From Cavia porcellus (taxonomy: Eukaryota > Chordata > Mammalia > Rodentia > Caviidae), in NCBI RefSeq assembly GCF_034190915.1, contig NW_026947502.1, positions 4,058,785 to 4,122,784 of the forward strand: a stretch of 64,000 nt of DNA, in the 5' to 3' direction. A program made the position numbers and the translations under genes. Below the pieces are notes generated by a model. The model saw only the letters and a list, made by a program, of their open reading frames with translations. It had not been told where the DNA came from and did no database searches. Below, in pieces: positions 23,740 to 35,529 of the stretch; position 1 is the first letter of the stretch, and every line of letters begins with the position of its first letter.

Positions 23740-25117
23740 TCATTTCAGAAACTGCAGTAGCATCTCCAATCCCTTCTAGGGGCGCGTAACTCAGCAACAA
23801 AGAGGCCACCAGATCCAGACCCAGCCATGCCACTCCTTCTGGGAGTCTCCTCCTTGCTCCCCACCTTGCTTGCCTGATGGTTTAGCAGCCCCCCTGCAGG
23901 CCTCTCTGTCACCAGACTGAGCCTGGCACAGGCATCTTGGCAATCTAATCTATCCAGGAACCAGACTGAGTTTTGGAAAATGCAAATTTAACGGTATCAC
24001 TCTCAAACTTAGTTCCTCAACCCTCAGGGTGTGTGAGCCTTTCCTGTGTGTACTCATCTTAGGCTCCCACACACAGGATCTACCTCCACCCGACTCACTG
24101 ATGCTGTAGCCCACTGAAGCACTGTGACCCCCTAGGCGAATGCACGTGTCTGCACACCTTGAAACCTTTATCCATTTTTGCCTGAGACCTCGGCATGCCG
24201 AGGTCCAGCTCCAGGGCTGCCCACCTCTGGATGGCCCACACTGAGCCATGAGAGGCTCTTCTCTGAGAGGAGAGCCAGCTGGGAGCCTCCAATACCACCA
24301 CTACATAGCCCTGGGGAGATGGTGGTGGCCAGGACATCACTGAGTATAGTTCAGTCTCAAGCCTGACCCTTCGTCAGCCATGTGGTTCTGGCCCTCTGCA
24401 CCCTGCCCTGTGTGTGTCTCTTCCAGTCTCTGTTCCAGGGGCAAACAGAGCCTTTCTCTGTCACCATGCTAGGGAGCAGGGCTCTGAAATCAGATACCAG
24501 CACCCTGTGGCCCTTTTCTCTTTTCGAACTTGATCCATTCCTCCCTAGAGGTTATAAGTAAGAAACATGCCAACTGTTTGAACAGGAGGCAGAAGATTCA
24601 TCTGCTACACGTGCTCCTCTGACTAATGAATCTTTACGTGTCTAAAAGAGTAACTCCCCCCTGTTGCTGTCTGCACCTCGCTCCTGCCTGACTCACTGAC
24701 AGCGGTGTGGGGCTCATAAGTCCACTGCTGGACTTGATTCCTGGAGGATGCTAGTGCTGTTTCTAACATGACCACCAGAGAGAGCTGTGCTACTGCCGGA
24801 GAAGAGTTTGGGAGCTAGGAACCAGGAATCCAGACTCAAGCCTGCTCCCTCTTGGTGACTGGTCCTATTTTCATCCTCATTGAGGCTGCAATTGTGTCCA
24901 CTCTCATGTTCCTAGGATGAGTCACTGCTTGTCACCTCTTCTGTCTCTGGAGAGAGGCCCAGCAGCCCTTTCCTCTGTGGTCTGGCTACCTGCTTCCCCA
25001 CTTTCCCCACACCTACCCTTCAGAGAGCCCAGAGCCAGTGATGCACCGGAAGCAACTCATATTGGCTCACAAAGCCAACTGTTAAATTAAAAACAAGCAA
25101 GCAAACACATAAGCCAC

Positions 25118-25300
25118 CTTGCAGGGTATGGTAACACACACCTGCAATCGCAGCACTCTGAGGCATGAGGATCACAAATTCAAACCCAGCTCGAGCAAGT
25201 TAGCAAATTACCAAGGTCTTGTTATAAAGCAAAAAGACGAATGGGGTTGTAGCCTTATTGCAAAGGTCCCTAGTACTAAGCGGGGGGGGGGGGTGAGTCA
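25118..25300 (+). mobile_element. Diverged B1-dID type SINE
   Basis: CAGGGTATGGTAACACACAC ... GCAGCACTCTGAGGCATGAG ... AAATTCAAACCCAGCTCGAG, then an ID-like half ending CCCTAGTACTAAG and a G-run at 25281-25292. Confidence 0.65.
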
Positions 25301-26292
25301 GCCAGCTATCAAACTATCTGTAGCTCAAAGTTGACCTGGCAGAGCATTTATACCACTGAAATTGGCAAACAGCTCAAAGCAGAGTCTTTCTCCTGGGAGT
25401 CTGCTGAATTCGGAGTGTGAGCAAGTGGCCAGAAGTCTGCCATTGGCTCTTGCCTGGCTGTCCTGCTACAGGGCCCTTTCTCAATCCTGCTGGTCCAGAA
25501 GCCACACTATCTCCACTGTGCGGACTGCAGGCTGCACAGCGCTGCATCCCTCAGAGCTGGGGAGTTCAGAGTCAGCACACGCTGGCCAAGTGCCTGTGCA
25601 GCAGGTCCTGCCGTGGATGCTGGGGACACATTGAGTGATGAACTATGTAAAAGGAGTGGCCTGGAAGGTTGCTTGAAAGTGGGTGGTCTGAGAAGGCCTG
25701 ACCGAGGAGGTGACACATAGGTTGAGCCCACATGACAAGAAAGTGCCACTCATAGGACAACCACGGAGAAAATAGATCTGGGTGGGAGAAACAACAGCTG
25801 GAGACTGAAATCAGCTGGGAGCATCCATAGAACAGAGAAAGACCTGCGAGGGTGGATTCCGGTAGGAAGCCTATGACTCTTCCTCAGTCTCTCCTTCCCT
25901 CCCAAGCCCAGCTCTGTGTTCACGATGTATGCTCACAGTAGGCAAAGGTAAGTGGCGGAGTCAGATAGAGCAGATGCAAGAAGATGAGCAGCTGGGGGAT
26001 CAGGTAGACAAGACCCACAGCAGCAGCAGGAGCAGCAGGTGGAGGTGACACGCTTGAGATGGGAATGGGCCTTTTAGGGGGTCCTGGGGTTCCTTATTTC
26101 TAGAGTTAACCAAGCCTACAGCCATATGGGGTCTAGGCTGGACAATGGCCCACGCAAGCTCATCCTTACCTAAACCTCAGACTCTGCCTGGACCAGCATA
26201 ACCTGCCCAAGCACAGCCAGTGCAGTGGTCTCCAACCAAGTGTGGTCAGTTCTGGGTCAGGCCACAGGAATGCCTGCATGCCACAGCTTTTG

Positions 26293-26703
26293 ATGGAATG
26301 TGGATGTATCCCTGCCACCTAACTCCAACACTGAAACCGAATCTCCCATGTGATGCTATCTGGAGGTGGGGTTTTCGGGAGGTGTTTAGGTCCTGAGTGT
26401 GGGGCCCTCATGAATGGGATTAGCGCCCTTGAACAAAGGACCCAAGTGAGATGCCTTGAAGGCTGCCCTGTATGAGGACACACTGAGACGAAAGTGTCTC
26501 ACCAGCAGTCAAACCTGCCATGGGAGGCAGGGGGCAGTAGTGGGTCAGAGGCAGACCTGAGGCAGGAACATGGGTCAAGGGACAAGGTCTTGTACCTCTC
26601 CCCTTGATCTTGTACTTCTCAGCCTGACCGAACATTTCTGTCATTTATGAGCTACTCATTTATGGAAATTTGTTGCAGCAGTCCGAATGCACTGACACTG
26701 TGC
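26293..26703 (+). mobile_element. MaLR-type (MLT1/MST-like) LTR
   Basis: Contains GGAATGTGGATGTATCCC, GGAGGTGGGG..., CCCTCATGAATGGGATTAG and a tail GCAGTCCGAATGCACTGACA. This head-to-tail order is shared by MaLR LTRs. It lies in the IL3-CSF2 spacer. Confidence 0.6.
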
Positions 26704-26824
26704 CATAGTCTGCCACCTGCAGGCAGAGGCTGATAAGTTCCTGCCCCAACAGAAGCCCAAACGGGTAAGGGCTCTGTCAGCCTCTTTTATTTCCTCAGCA
26801 TGCCAGACTGTCCTTAAGCCAAAC

Positions 26825-26845
26825 TGGCACCAGGGGGCAGCAGAG
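26825..26845 (+). promoter_or_regulatory. Strong CTCF-like motif in the IL3-CSF2 spacer
   Basis: GGCACCAGGGGGCAGCAGAG agrees well with the CTCF core (CCA..AGGGGGC). A weaker CCCACTAGAGGCC lies about 45 bp further on. Confidence 0.55.
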
Positions 26846-27940
26846 TCCTGTCATAAATCCCAGATGCCCACTAGAGGCCTCCCCCCCCCCACCTTCCCAC
26901 TACCTCCAGGGAAGTGGGTTACATCAGAAATTTAATTTTCTTTTAACTTTTAAAATTTAATTCTTCAGTAGGAAGACAGAAGATGGGAGACATATCTGCT
27001 CTTTCTGAAAACTTTGCAAATACACAATAGAGCAAAGAGAACTTTTCCACAAGGCCAAGCGCCTATCGAAGGCAGAACTCAAGAGAGGCCTGGCCAGAAT
27101 GCAAGCCTTCCTGCTCTTCTCATCCTGGCCTGCAGTCTCCATCTGACTCAGTGAAGAAAACGATCTGAGGACCCCGCTTTCCCATGCTGGGAGAAGGGAG
27201 ACCCGGGGCAGATCTTGGGGCCTCCTGGCTGCATCAGCCACGTGGCAGAGGCTCTTTCTGGTTGCAGGCTGGGCCCCTTGTCACTTCCCTTGCCCCTGGA
27301 GTCCATCCAGTTGGGCTTCAGAGCTCTTCTGGTCATACCAGTGTCCTCCCCCTTCCTCCTTCCCGGATCCCAGGCCAGGCCACTGTGAAGGTGGTCACGC
27401 TCCGGGACTAAGGCCTGAGGAGTGGTGGCAGGGGGGTGCAGGGCCATGACTGGCACTGTATCTCACAGCAACAGGAGGATCCAGGATGGAGGAAAGAGAG
27501 GTTGGCAGAAACATCCCAGCCCAGCAGATGAGGACCTGAGTCCAGGAGGACGAGGGTACGCGTGGCAGGGAGTGGGAGAGAGAAGGTGGTAGGGGCCAGG
27601 GAGTCAGCTGAGTCCTCACTGGATGGGTAAGACTCGGTTTTCCCTTTGAAAACCTCAGGTCAGGCTCATGGAGGTAAAGATGGACCAAGCACAGTTGCCA
27701 TTGCCCTCTGAGACTCCAAGTGACTCAGAATCCACCAGGGACCTAGTAAAGCCATGGAGAAATTAAGGAGATCTGATTCTAGGGCTCTGCTTAAGTAACA
27801 GTGCTCCAGCCAGTGCCTGGGGCACAAGAACCCTTTGGTCTGGCTAGGCTCTCCAGGCCTCCTCTTCACCTACCAGGCCTCTGCTGCTACCTGTGGCTCC
27901 ATAGCCCCCAGGGGGCTCTGTCCTCCACTCACCTGATGGT

Positions 27941-27958
27941 TCCAGCGCCCCCTGTCCC
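27941..27958 (-). promoter_or_regulatory. CTCF-like motif in the IL3-CSF2 spacer
   Basis: The minus strand reads GGGACAGGGGGCGCTGGA. The GGGGGCGCTGG core is good, but the first three bases deviate from CCA. Confidence 0.4.
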
Positions 27959-29964
27959 ACCTCCTCCCCAGCAGCAGCCCCAACACACAGCACAGCTCAG
28001 ACCCAGAGCAGTGGTCTTCGATGCCACTCTGCTTCCCGTCCTCATGTCATGGACAGGAGAGAGGGAGGGAGGGTCAAAGGGAGGCAGAGAGAGACCACAG
28101 CTCTTCCTGTCTCCCTCCAGCCTGGCTTGTGCCCTGATGCCTGTCTCTTGCCCTCCACAGGCCCTCCCTGTGCTCCAGGACCCACAGAATCCAGTGTGAG
28201 GCCTCCTTTCCTCCTGCTCCGATGGAGCCTCCACCTGGCTCCTGGGACTTTCTGTAGCAGACATGGCACTGGGCCATCCGGGGGACCTGTGGACTACAGT
28301 GGACCAGGCAGGGCCCTGTGGGTGGCTGGCTGTGACGAGAGAAAGACCAAGGCCCGTGGTGGGTACAGGAGGTGAGGACTGGGCAGTGGGCAAGGGTCCC
28401 CTTCCCCCTCTTCCCAGGAGCACGCTCTGTGCCATGCTGTGTCCTGGTCCCTGGGCAGGGCCAGGGCTCCCCTGACCATAGGGAGTGGAAACCACCTCCT
28501 CCCAGCCAGCACAGGGGAACAACGAGACAGTGTAGGCCCAGCCCGCTGTCCTAGCTGGCTCTGGGAAAATGGCTGCAGCTTGCTGCTTTGCAGTTGGGGC
28601 ACCCAGGCTGCCCTGCAGTCTCCCCTGGGGCTGCATGTGGGAGTTGCTGGAGCTCGGGGAGGGGTCTACACAGGACGTGGAATTGACAGCGGAGGTTCTG
28701 GGGATGGCGAGGCCCTCTAAGCGTCTTCTTCTCTGAGATAGGCGGCAAGGCCCTCAGGCACCCCAAACAGCAATCACACCACCCACAGCCCTGCTCTTGG
28801 CAATGCACATCTCCAGGGGTCTCCCTGGCAACCCCTCAAACCCCCATTCGTGCAGCTGAGCTGGCCAGGTTCAGCGGTAGACAAGTGATCTTCAGCAGGA
28901 GGCAGTGCCTCCCGGAGGTGACTGGTCTGTGAGTCTGCAGGACGCAGATACTCCTGGAAGCTCAGCAGTGCTGCTCTCAGATCCCCCCAGACCAAGGACT
29001 TGTCAGTGCTGGGGCCTGGGGACACTCAGGGAACAGGGCCTTGGCCAGGGAAGCTTGGCCTTTTTGAGGTTTTCCTTCAGGGACCAAGACAGGAGGTGCA
29101 GGAGGTCTCAGCCTGTTGTTACCAGGAAACATGACAACACTTGCTGGGTGGAACATGTCCCTGAGGGTGCTGTGCTATGCTGGGGTCTCCACAGAACCAT
29201 GCAGAAGCCCAGGAGCCCTCCTGAGGGTGGCAGCTGGCCTCTCTACCTCACCCTGTCTGACAGAAAGATGGTACAGGTGGGTGCATGACTGCTGTTCCAG
29301 AAAGTCCCAGAAAGGCTGGGCCCTCTGTTCAGTCTGGGCTTCAGAAAGCTTGCAGAGTGGGAGGAAACACCAGGGCATCGCCTCTCCCTGGGAAGTCTCC
29401 TGCGGGGGTTCCTGGGGTGGGCGGCCACTTCTGCCAAGAGGTGCAGGAGCTGACCCACTGCACAGATGAGGGTGTTGAGTCAGGGAGGAGGGGCTTTCCC
29501 GGGCTGTACAGGAGCCAGTGGTAGCTGAAGAAGGCCAGGAGCCCGAACCTGAGCATAAAGATGCCTGGGTGGCAGAGTCTGCAGGGGAAATTCTACCTTC
29601 TGCCCCTAGAGGTCCCTGGGCAGTCACTGGCTGCTCCAGCCTCCCTGTCAGTGCCTAGTAGGACTCTCCCTCGATGAACACTGCCTCAAAGGGAACCCAC
29701 GTGCTTGGTCCTGCCCGTGCTGGTCCGGCCGGGTGACCAGGATTTCCTGATATTGATGTTGTGGTAGTAGAAACCATCAAGGGAGCAGAAGCGGATGAAT
29801 CTTCAAATTCAATCCGGGTCCTGTGGTCATCTATTGTGGGGGCAAGGGCTTCACTGATCTCCTGGGCCCCCATGAACACAAGGACTCCCCGAGAGCTGGC
29901 AGACAGGAAGATGAATTGTCTGAGATGCCCATGACAACATCTCGAGGGATGTGAGGGACCCGGG

Positions 29965-30475
29965 ACCCTGTTTCCTTCCTCATGTGATAACTTCCTCTTT
30001 CGATAAGAATCCCGGAATGGCCACAAGCCCTCCCAGCAGATTTTCTCCTGGCCCCGTGTACAGAGTCCAGAGCTGGGACACACTGCCCACTGGGTCCCCA
30101 CCTCCGCCCTGCCGAGGCCCCACTGGGGCACCTGAGTCAGCACAGCTAGGTCTTGCCACTTCTTTCCATGCATGCAATCTAGGAATGCCTGCCTGTGTCA
30201 CGGCTCAGCCCTGATGTCATCTTTCCAGAGAGAGATGTGTGGCTGCCCACAAACCTCATCGGCAAACCCATGGATTGTGGTCCTGCAATGCTGCCTTTGG
30301 CACCGGAAGGCTGTGCTGCTGACCTGGATCTCTCCCTGTGGCCCCTGCTTCCCTCTCTTCCTGCCCCTCCCTGGGGCCCTTGGCTGCTGGCCTGTTGCTC
30401 GCTGGGTCCAGCAAGCATGACCCCACACCCCGGCCATTCTGGCCCTCAGCCCTTCGTCTTGAGTAATCCTTGCGA
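29965..30475 (+). promoter_or_regulatory. Candidate GM-CSF inducible enhancer
   Basis: About 3 kb upstream of the CSF2 start, a composite NFAT/AP-1 motif reads GGAAAGATGACATCA on the minus strand (30212-30226), matching the GM420 site of the human enhancer. About 80 bp away is GGGGCACCTGAGTCAGCA with a consensus AP-1 site (30133-30139), resembling GM330. Further motifs are a TTTCCTTCCTCATGTGATAA stretch (29971-29990) with Ets/NFAT and GATA cores, a second GATA core at 30002-30005, and TGAGTAA at 30460-30466. Position and the roughly 80 bp spacing both fit the known element. Boundaries are approximate. Confidence 0.72.
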
Positions 30476-30789
30476 CCTCAATCATCAGGTGAACTTGGAC
30501 CCCTCCCAGCACTGCGTCCTGACCCACGGCCTCTGAAGCCAAGCCTTCCTGTGGACCTGAGACCCTACAGACCTGCCCCTTGGTCCTCTGGGTCCACAGC
30601 TGATAACCTGTATGAGATTCTCTTACTTATGTTCAAAAGCACACTTAGGAAAGGCAGTCGAGGAGACTGACCTTGCTTCTCCATCAGTGTGGGCACAGAG
30701 GCCATGAAGGTAGGGTCCTGACTATTTCCCAGCATCCTAGTTCTGTCTTCCCTGAGAAGAACCTGGTAGGTGCTCCATAAAGGAATGAA

Positions 30790-30985
30790 GCTGTACAGAG
30801 AGGTACACACGTCCGTAATCCCAGCACATGGGGAGGCAGAGGCAAGAGGATCATGATTTCAAGTCCAGTTCAGGGAATTTAGTGACTCAATAAGACCCAG
30901 TCTCAAGATTTAAAAGGAAAGAAATGCAGGTAGGGTGGGACGTAGCTCAGTGTAAATGCGTGTTCAATCCCCAGTTCTGCATAAA
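30790..30985 (+). mobile_element. B1-dID type SINE
   Basis: B1 half (CCGTAATCCCAGCACATGGG) and ID half (GGGACGTAGCTCAGTGTAAA, TTCAATCCCCAGTTCTGC) with an A-rich end. Lies between the enhancer candidate and CSF2. Confidence 0.75.
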
Positions 30986-30989
30986 GAAA

Positions 30990-33130
30990 AGGGAAGGTAA
31001 AAAGCCTGTCCTCTCACTAGACTCGACCTCCCTCTGATGAACCTGCCTCTGAGACCCCCAGGCTTCTCTTTTGCCGTCTCCTCTTCCCTCTCCCACAGCC
31101 CCCCTCCCTTGCTCTTTCATTCTGCAGAGAGGCTGAGTGTCCCAGAAATCCATTTCCGGCCACCGAAGCCTGGAAAGCACTTCCTCGAGCTCTCTCAGGT
31201 CTGAACATTCCCCACCCTAGGCTGGACCACACCATGGAAAAGTCCGCTGCGGCCTCCTCACACAGATTGAGAAATTCAAGAGCCAGATGTAGGTGCCAGA
31301 GGCAGCGTTCCACCTGCCTCCTCCTGGTACAGGGTCTGGCGCAGAGTAGAAAGGTCTGCCCACTTCTGCTGACTCTTCTTCAGGAGCAAAAGGACCTCCA
31401 CCCCAGAGGGGCCACACCAGTTCTCGGCCTCCCTGGCTACCAGCTTAGCTACTACCTGTAGCTTTCCTCCCCACCTCAGGCCTCCAGACCTGTCTGACAC
31501 AGACCTCCACACCAGGTGGCTTCTGCAGCTAGTATCCTTGCTCCCTTGCATGTTCCCTGAGGTCCTGCAAAAAGGTAGAGGAAGAGTCATCCTCCCAGGC
31601 CCAGCCTGACCACCTATGTATGTCCAGTAGACTCAGAAAGGCAGGGCGGCTCTCAGGGCAGGTCACGGACCCTGCCAGGGAACTCCAGCGGGCTCTGGAG
31701 GACTGACACTTGGCTTTCCCAAGCAAGTGCAACAAAGCCCCACCTTGTGGTGAAGCTCTCCAGGGCCACATGGACCACAGCACTCAGGCCACGAGTTGTA
31801 CCTGCTGTCTGAGGGTGCAGCTAGGTGTCCTTACTCGTGGCTGACCTCATGGGGCTCCCAGAGTGGGGAGCATGTAACCTACCAGAGGGGCATCTCCAGA
31901 GCCTGGGAGCCTCTTTTGAGGCAACAGACAGGATTTCAGGATCACAGAAAGGCACCTTTACGTAAAGCATCCTCCCCTCCCAGATGCATCTGTGAGTATA
32001 GACTTAGCCACTCCCACCAACACGTGTGTACATGGAAATGGACATGTGTGGACCCACAGCCTCGTGGCCATGAAAGTTCTGGCCTGGGCAGCTTGAGCCA
32101 GGGCCCCTGTGCAAATACAAACTCGTGCTGTTTTCTCCAGAACCCATTGTGAAAACCAAACACTTGTTCTCTCCTCAAGAGCCTGTCATGGTTCCAGACG
32201 CAGTTCCTGCTTCCACAGAGAGGACTCCAAAGCTGCTGCACATCAGGGGCAGCTGGAACTGACCGTGCAGGATGCTGAACCTGGAGAAGCTTGCTAGGGA
32301 GGCCGCAGCGCCCTGCACTGGTATGGCCGCAGCAGCCCCTGCTGTTCCTGGTGCCTTGGGGGCGGCAGTGCGTCCACTCAAAGGGGCAGGCTGCCCTACA
32401 GAGGGCAGTGTAGCTCATGGAGCTCAGAGGAAGAGTCACTCAGCCAGGAGGCGTCACAGCCAGCAGTCCAACTTGGTGGGGGCTGACTTTGTGCAGCTTG
32501 CACAGGGCCATGGAAACCACAAGCGCTGCTGTCTGCTGTCAGACGGACCATCTCCGTGAAGGAATGCACTGCAGTCCTGCTGGCTGGGTGTGCGAGGGGC
32601 TGCCATGCCCTCTGCTCAGGGGGTAGTGGTCCTTGGCCGGGCTGAGCTCACTGGCTGCTCTGGCTCCTTGGAGGGGACCCATGTGAGTCACTGCAGGACT
32701 GTGTCATTTGGCTGGACTATGAGAACAGGGTGACAGGCCCGAGAAAGCTCTGCTCACGCTCAAATCTTACAGAGGCCAGACAAAGGCGGGAAGAGGAAGG
32801 GGAGGCTGGGACAGGAATGGCCACCATGGTGGGCACAACCTGCCCAAAGACCTCCTGGATAACAGGCAGGATGCAGAGCCAAGGCACAGCAGCCCCACCT
32901 AGTGTCTCCCAAGCCCCACCCTGGCTACTCCAGGCCAGGAAGTCCAAGTTGTGCCCAGAGGCACCTCAAAAGAAGGGGAGGCTAGGGCCAGATCAAACTG
33001 CCCAGGCAGGGCTGAAGAGCACTCGAGGAGGTGGACAGATGGCCTGTTGGTTCATGGAAGGGCTCATTAATGAAAACTCCCAAACCTGACCACCTGGGGA
33101 AAAGGCTTGTGGCTCCCATGCGCAGCTGAT
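30990..33130. other. IL3-CSF2 spacer, right part; no gene
   Basis: No coding signature is recognised. This is 5' flank of CSF2. Confidence 0.4.
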
Positions 33131-33139
33131 AAGGGCCAG

Positions 33140-33220
33140 GAGATTCCACAGTTCAGGTAGTTCCCCCGCCTCCCTGGCTTTTGTGGTCACCATTAATCAT
33201 TTCCTCTAACTGTGTATATA
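33140..33220 (+). promoter_or_regulatory. CSF2: CSF2 proximal promoter (CK-1, kB/CLE2, CLE0, TATA)
   Basis: CK-1 box GAGATTCCAC at 33140-33149, then the kB-like/CLE2 stretch AGGTAGTTCCCCCGCC (33155-33170), the CLE0 element around CACCATTAATCATTTCCTC (33188-33206; AP-1-like plus Ets/NFAT core), and TATATA at 33215-33220. This order and spacing match the inducible T-cell promoter known from human and mouse CSF2. Transcription should begin near 33245. Confidence 0.9.
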
Positions 33221-33278
33221 AGGGCTCTTTTGCAAGTGAGCCCAGTACTCAGAGAGAAAGGCTAAAGTCCTTAGGAGG

Positions 33279-35191
33279 ATGTGGCTGCAGAACCTGCTTC
33301 TCCTCGGCACTGTGGTTTGCAGCATCTGTGCACCCACTGACCTGCTCAGCCCTGTCACCCAGTCCTGGAAACACGTGGATGCCACCATCAATGAAGCCCT
33401 GAGCCTCCTGAACCACACTAGTGACCCGGCTGCTGTGATGGTGAGTGAGGGAGAGAGAATGTGGGCTGCCCTGGGCAGCCTGCCTGCTGGCCCCGTACTG
33501 GCCCCGCCTGACAGCTGGATAACATGATGTTTTCCTTTCCACAGAATGAAACAGTAGAAGTTGTCTATGACCAGTTTGAGCCCCAGGTAAGGTGCTTCTC
33601 TCTCAGGCACACTCTGTGTCCTGGGGGCTGGGTTCCAGATGGATCTTCACAGGGAATCTACTTCCTTGCCAGTCAACCGGCTGCCAAGGGGAGGGAGTAG
33701 CTTTTGGGTGCCACTCACCTGGCACCTGGTGGTCACATGAGCTCCTTTATCAACTGAGCAGCTGGGGGCAAGCCTCCAATTCAAAGGCAAAGGGTCACTG
33801 GGGGATGGAGGAAAAGCCAGGTCTTCCTGAGATGGGGTTGTGGGCCAGGGGCACTCTCTGTATCCTAAGTCCAAGCCTTGTGGAGACAGGGTTTTAGAAG
33901 CAGCCCTGGCTCACAGAGCAAGTCAGAGGCAATGCCCCGCCCCACCCCGCCCCTTCTCTTGAATGGTGAGGTGAGTGTGGGGGCTGGGACCTCCTGAGGC
34001 TTTGGGCTGAGGGAGGATCTGTGCTGGCTGAGGCTGGCCTGAGCCAGGGAGGAAGGGAGGACAGATGTGTGTCTGCAATGCACACAGCAGTGTGCAGGAC
34101 TGGCCCAGCCTGAGACTAGTCAGGAGTCATTCTGTGCCCCTCTGAGGCCCTGGGGCAGGGGTGACACGGGAATGAGTGATGAGGCAGGTGGCCACCGCTG
34201 GTGCTTGGCCTCTGCTCACTGTGAACCGGGCATGTTCGCAGGAGCCCACATGCCTGCAGACCCGCCTGGCGCTGTTCATGAAGGGCCTGAGAGGCAACCT
34301 CACCAGGCTCGAGGGCTCCTTGACCTTGATGGCCAACTTCTACAAGCAGCACTGCCCCCCGACCCCGGTGAGTGCCCTTGGCTGGCAGGGTGGGGACAGG
34401 TGGGGAGAGGCCTGCAGCAGAGGCTGCTCAGGACCCGGAAAGGTTTCCTGCTAACAGATGTATTATGAGGAGCCCTGAGAAAGGGAGCCACCGGCAGCGC
34501 ACCCTCTCAGCCCTAGGCGGCAAAGCCTGCAGCGCTCCCTACTGGCAGCTGCTGCCCCCTTGTTTCATCTTGGGCAGGAATGAGGTCAGAGGTGAGGCCA
34601 ACCCAGAAAAAAGCAGGGCATGTCCTAGGTCCACAGGAAGTGCCAGCCGCATGCTGCCTCCTAGTATTACTTTCCTGTGGGGTGCCAGATTGCACTGGAG
34701 CAAGGAGGAGAACTGTCTGGCAAAGATGAAGGCACCAAACACCCTTCTTCCTGCAAGAAGCCAGTAATGGGTGGGTGATGGGTGGCAGCCTCTGCCTGAC
34801 CTCTGGGCCCTGGCCGGGGATCAAGGGGCAGTGCGACAGCCTAGAGCAGCTCAGAGTAGCATGTTGTCAGGACGCTAGCCCCAGCCACCCTTGGTAGAGC
34901 TGCGGAGCTCTTGGGCAGCACATGGGTAGCAACAGAGTCACCTGACCAACCCTCCCCCGGCCCCAGGCCTGGGCCTTCAATGGCCTCCACATTTTCAGAG
35001 GCGGTACAGAAATGCACTGCTTTTCCCCATGTTACCCACTCACCTGGACTCAAGTGTTTCTTATTTTCATTTTTTTTCTTAAGGAAACTTCCTGTATGAC
35101 CCAGATTATAACCTTCAAAAGTTTCAAAGAGAACCTCAAGAGGTTTCTGTTTGCTGTCCCTTTTGACTGCTGGAAACCGGTGCAGGAATGA
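33279..35191 (+). CDS. CSF2: GM-CSF (colony-stimulating factor 2) precursor, four coding exons
   Basis: Secreted cytokine for granulocyte and macrophage growth and activation, signalling through the CSF2 receptor alpha chain and beta-common. Coding exons: 33279-33440, 33545-33586, 34242-34367 and 35084-35191, all phase 0 with GT/AG introns, giving 145 aa (human 144). Exon 2 is 42 bp and encodes [14 protein letters not shown]. The protein starts [15 protein letters not shown], nearly the human signal peptide, with cleavage expected after residue 17. Helix A (HVDATINEA) keeps the beta-contacting glutamate at 39. Four mature cysteines at 72, 106, 114 and 139 correspond to the two family disulfides (72-114 and 106-139). 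The end FDCWKPVQE matches human GM-CSF. Sequons are N45, N55 and N87. It lies about 12 kb downstream of IL3 in the same orientation, as in other mammals. The start codon has the conserved context AGGATGTGG. No defect is seen. Confidence 0.98.
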
Positions 35192-35491
35192 GGCAGCTCG
35201 GGTGGCTGGGCCAGCCCTTGGAGCTCAGTGCCCAGGCTGCGACTGTCTCACCGGGACAGAGGCGGAAACCCAGGACCTTCCCTGGAAGGGACCAAGAGGT
35301 GGCCACAGCCACAACGCAGGGAGCACGGACCTGCCATGGGCCACCTGGACCCTGATGTGGCTGTGGAAGAGGATATTTTATACTGTCAGAATCTGGAGTA
35401 TTTATTTATATATTTATATTTCTAAAATATTTATTTATTTATTTATTTAAGTTTATAGTCTGTATTTATTCCAGATGTATGCCATAATAAA
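35192..35491 (+). promoter_or_regulatory. CSF2: CSF2 3'UTR with strong AU-rich element and poly(A) signal
   Basis: About 50 bases at 35398-35450 consist largely of overlapping ATTTA pentamers, the prototype GM-CSF AU-rich instability element. AATAAA is at 35486-35491. Confidence 0.93.
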
Positions 35492-35529
35492 TTATTCAAA
35501 GTCTGATTTTATTTTGTGTCCTTTTCCAG

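Larger units (their letters stand above)
23520..29960. other. IL3-CSF2 spacer, left part; no gene
   Basis: Apart from the SINE, LTR and CTCF-like motifs listed separately, this is unique GC-rich sequence. A C-run is at 26880-26890. The long minus-strand open frame 27929-28636 lacks any domain and overlaps equally open plus-strand frames. Confidence 0.45.

Noticed and set aside
27929..28636. 235-codon minus-strand open frame, the longest in the window
   Set aside because: GC-rich sequence open in several frames on both strands; no signal peptide, domain, repeat pattern or splice-linked continuation.
34530..34556. CTCF-like motif in CSF2 intron 3 (minus strand CCAGTAGGGAGCGCT)
   Set aside because: One core mismatch and no supporting context; weaker than the spacer motifs listed.
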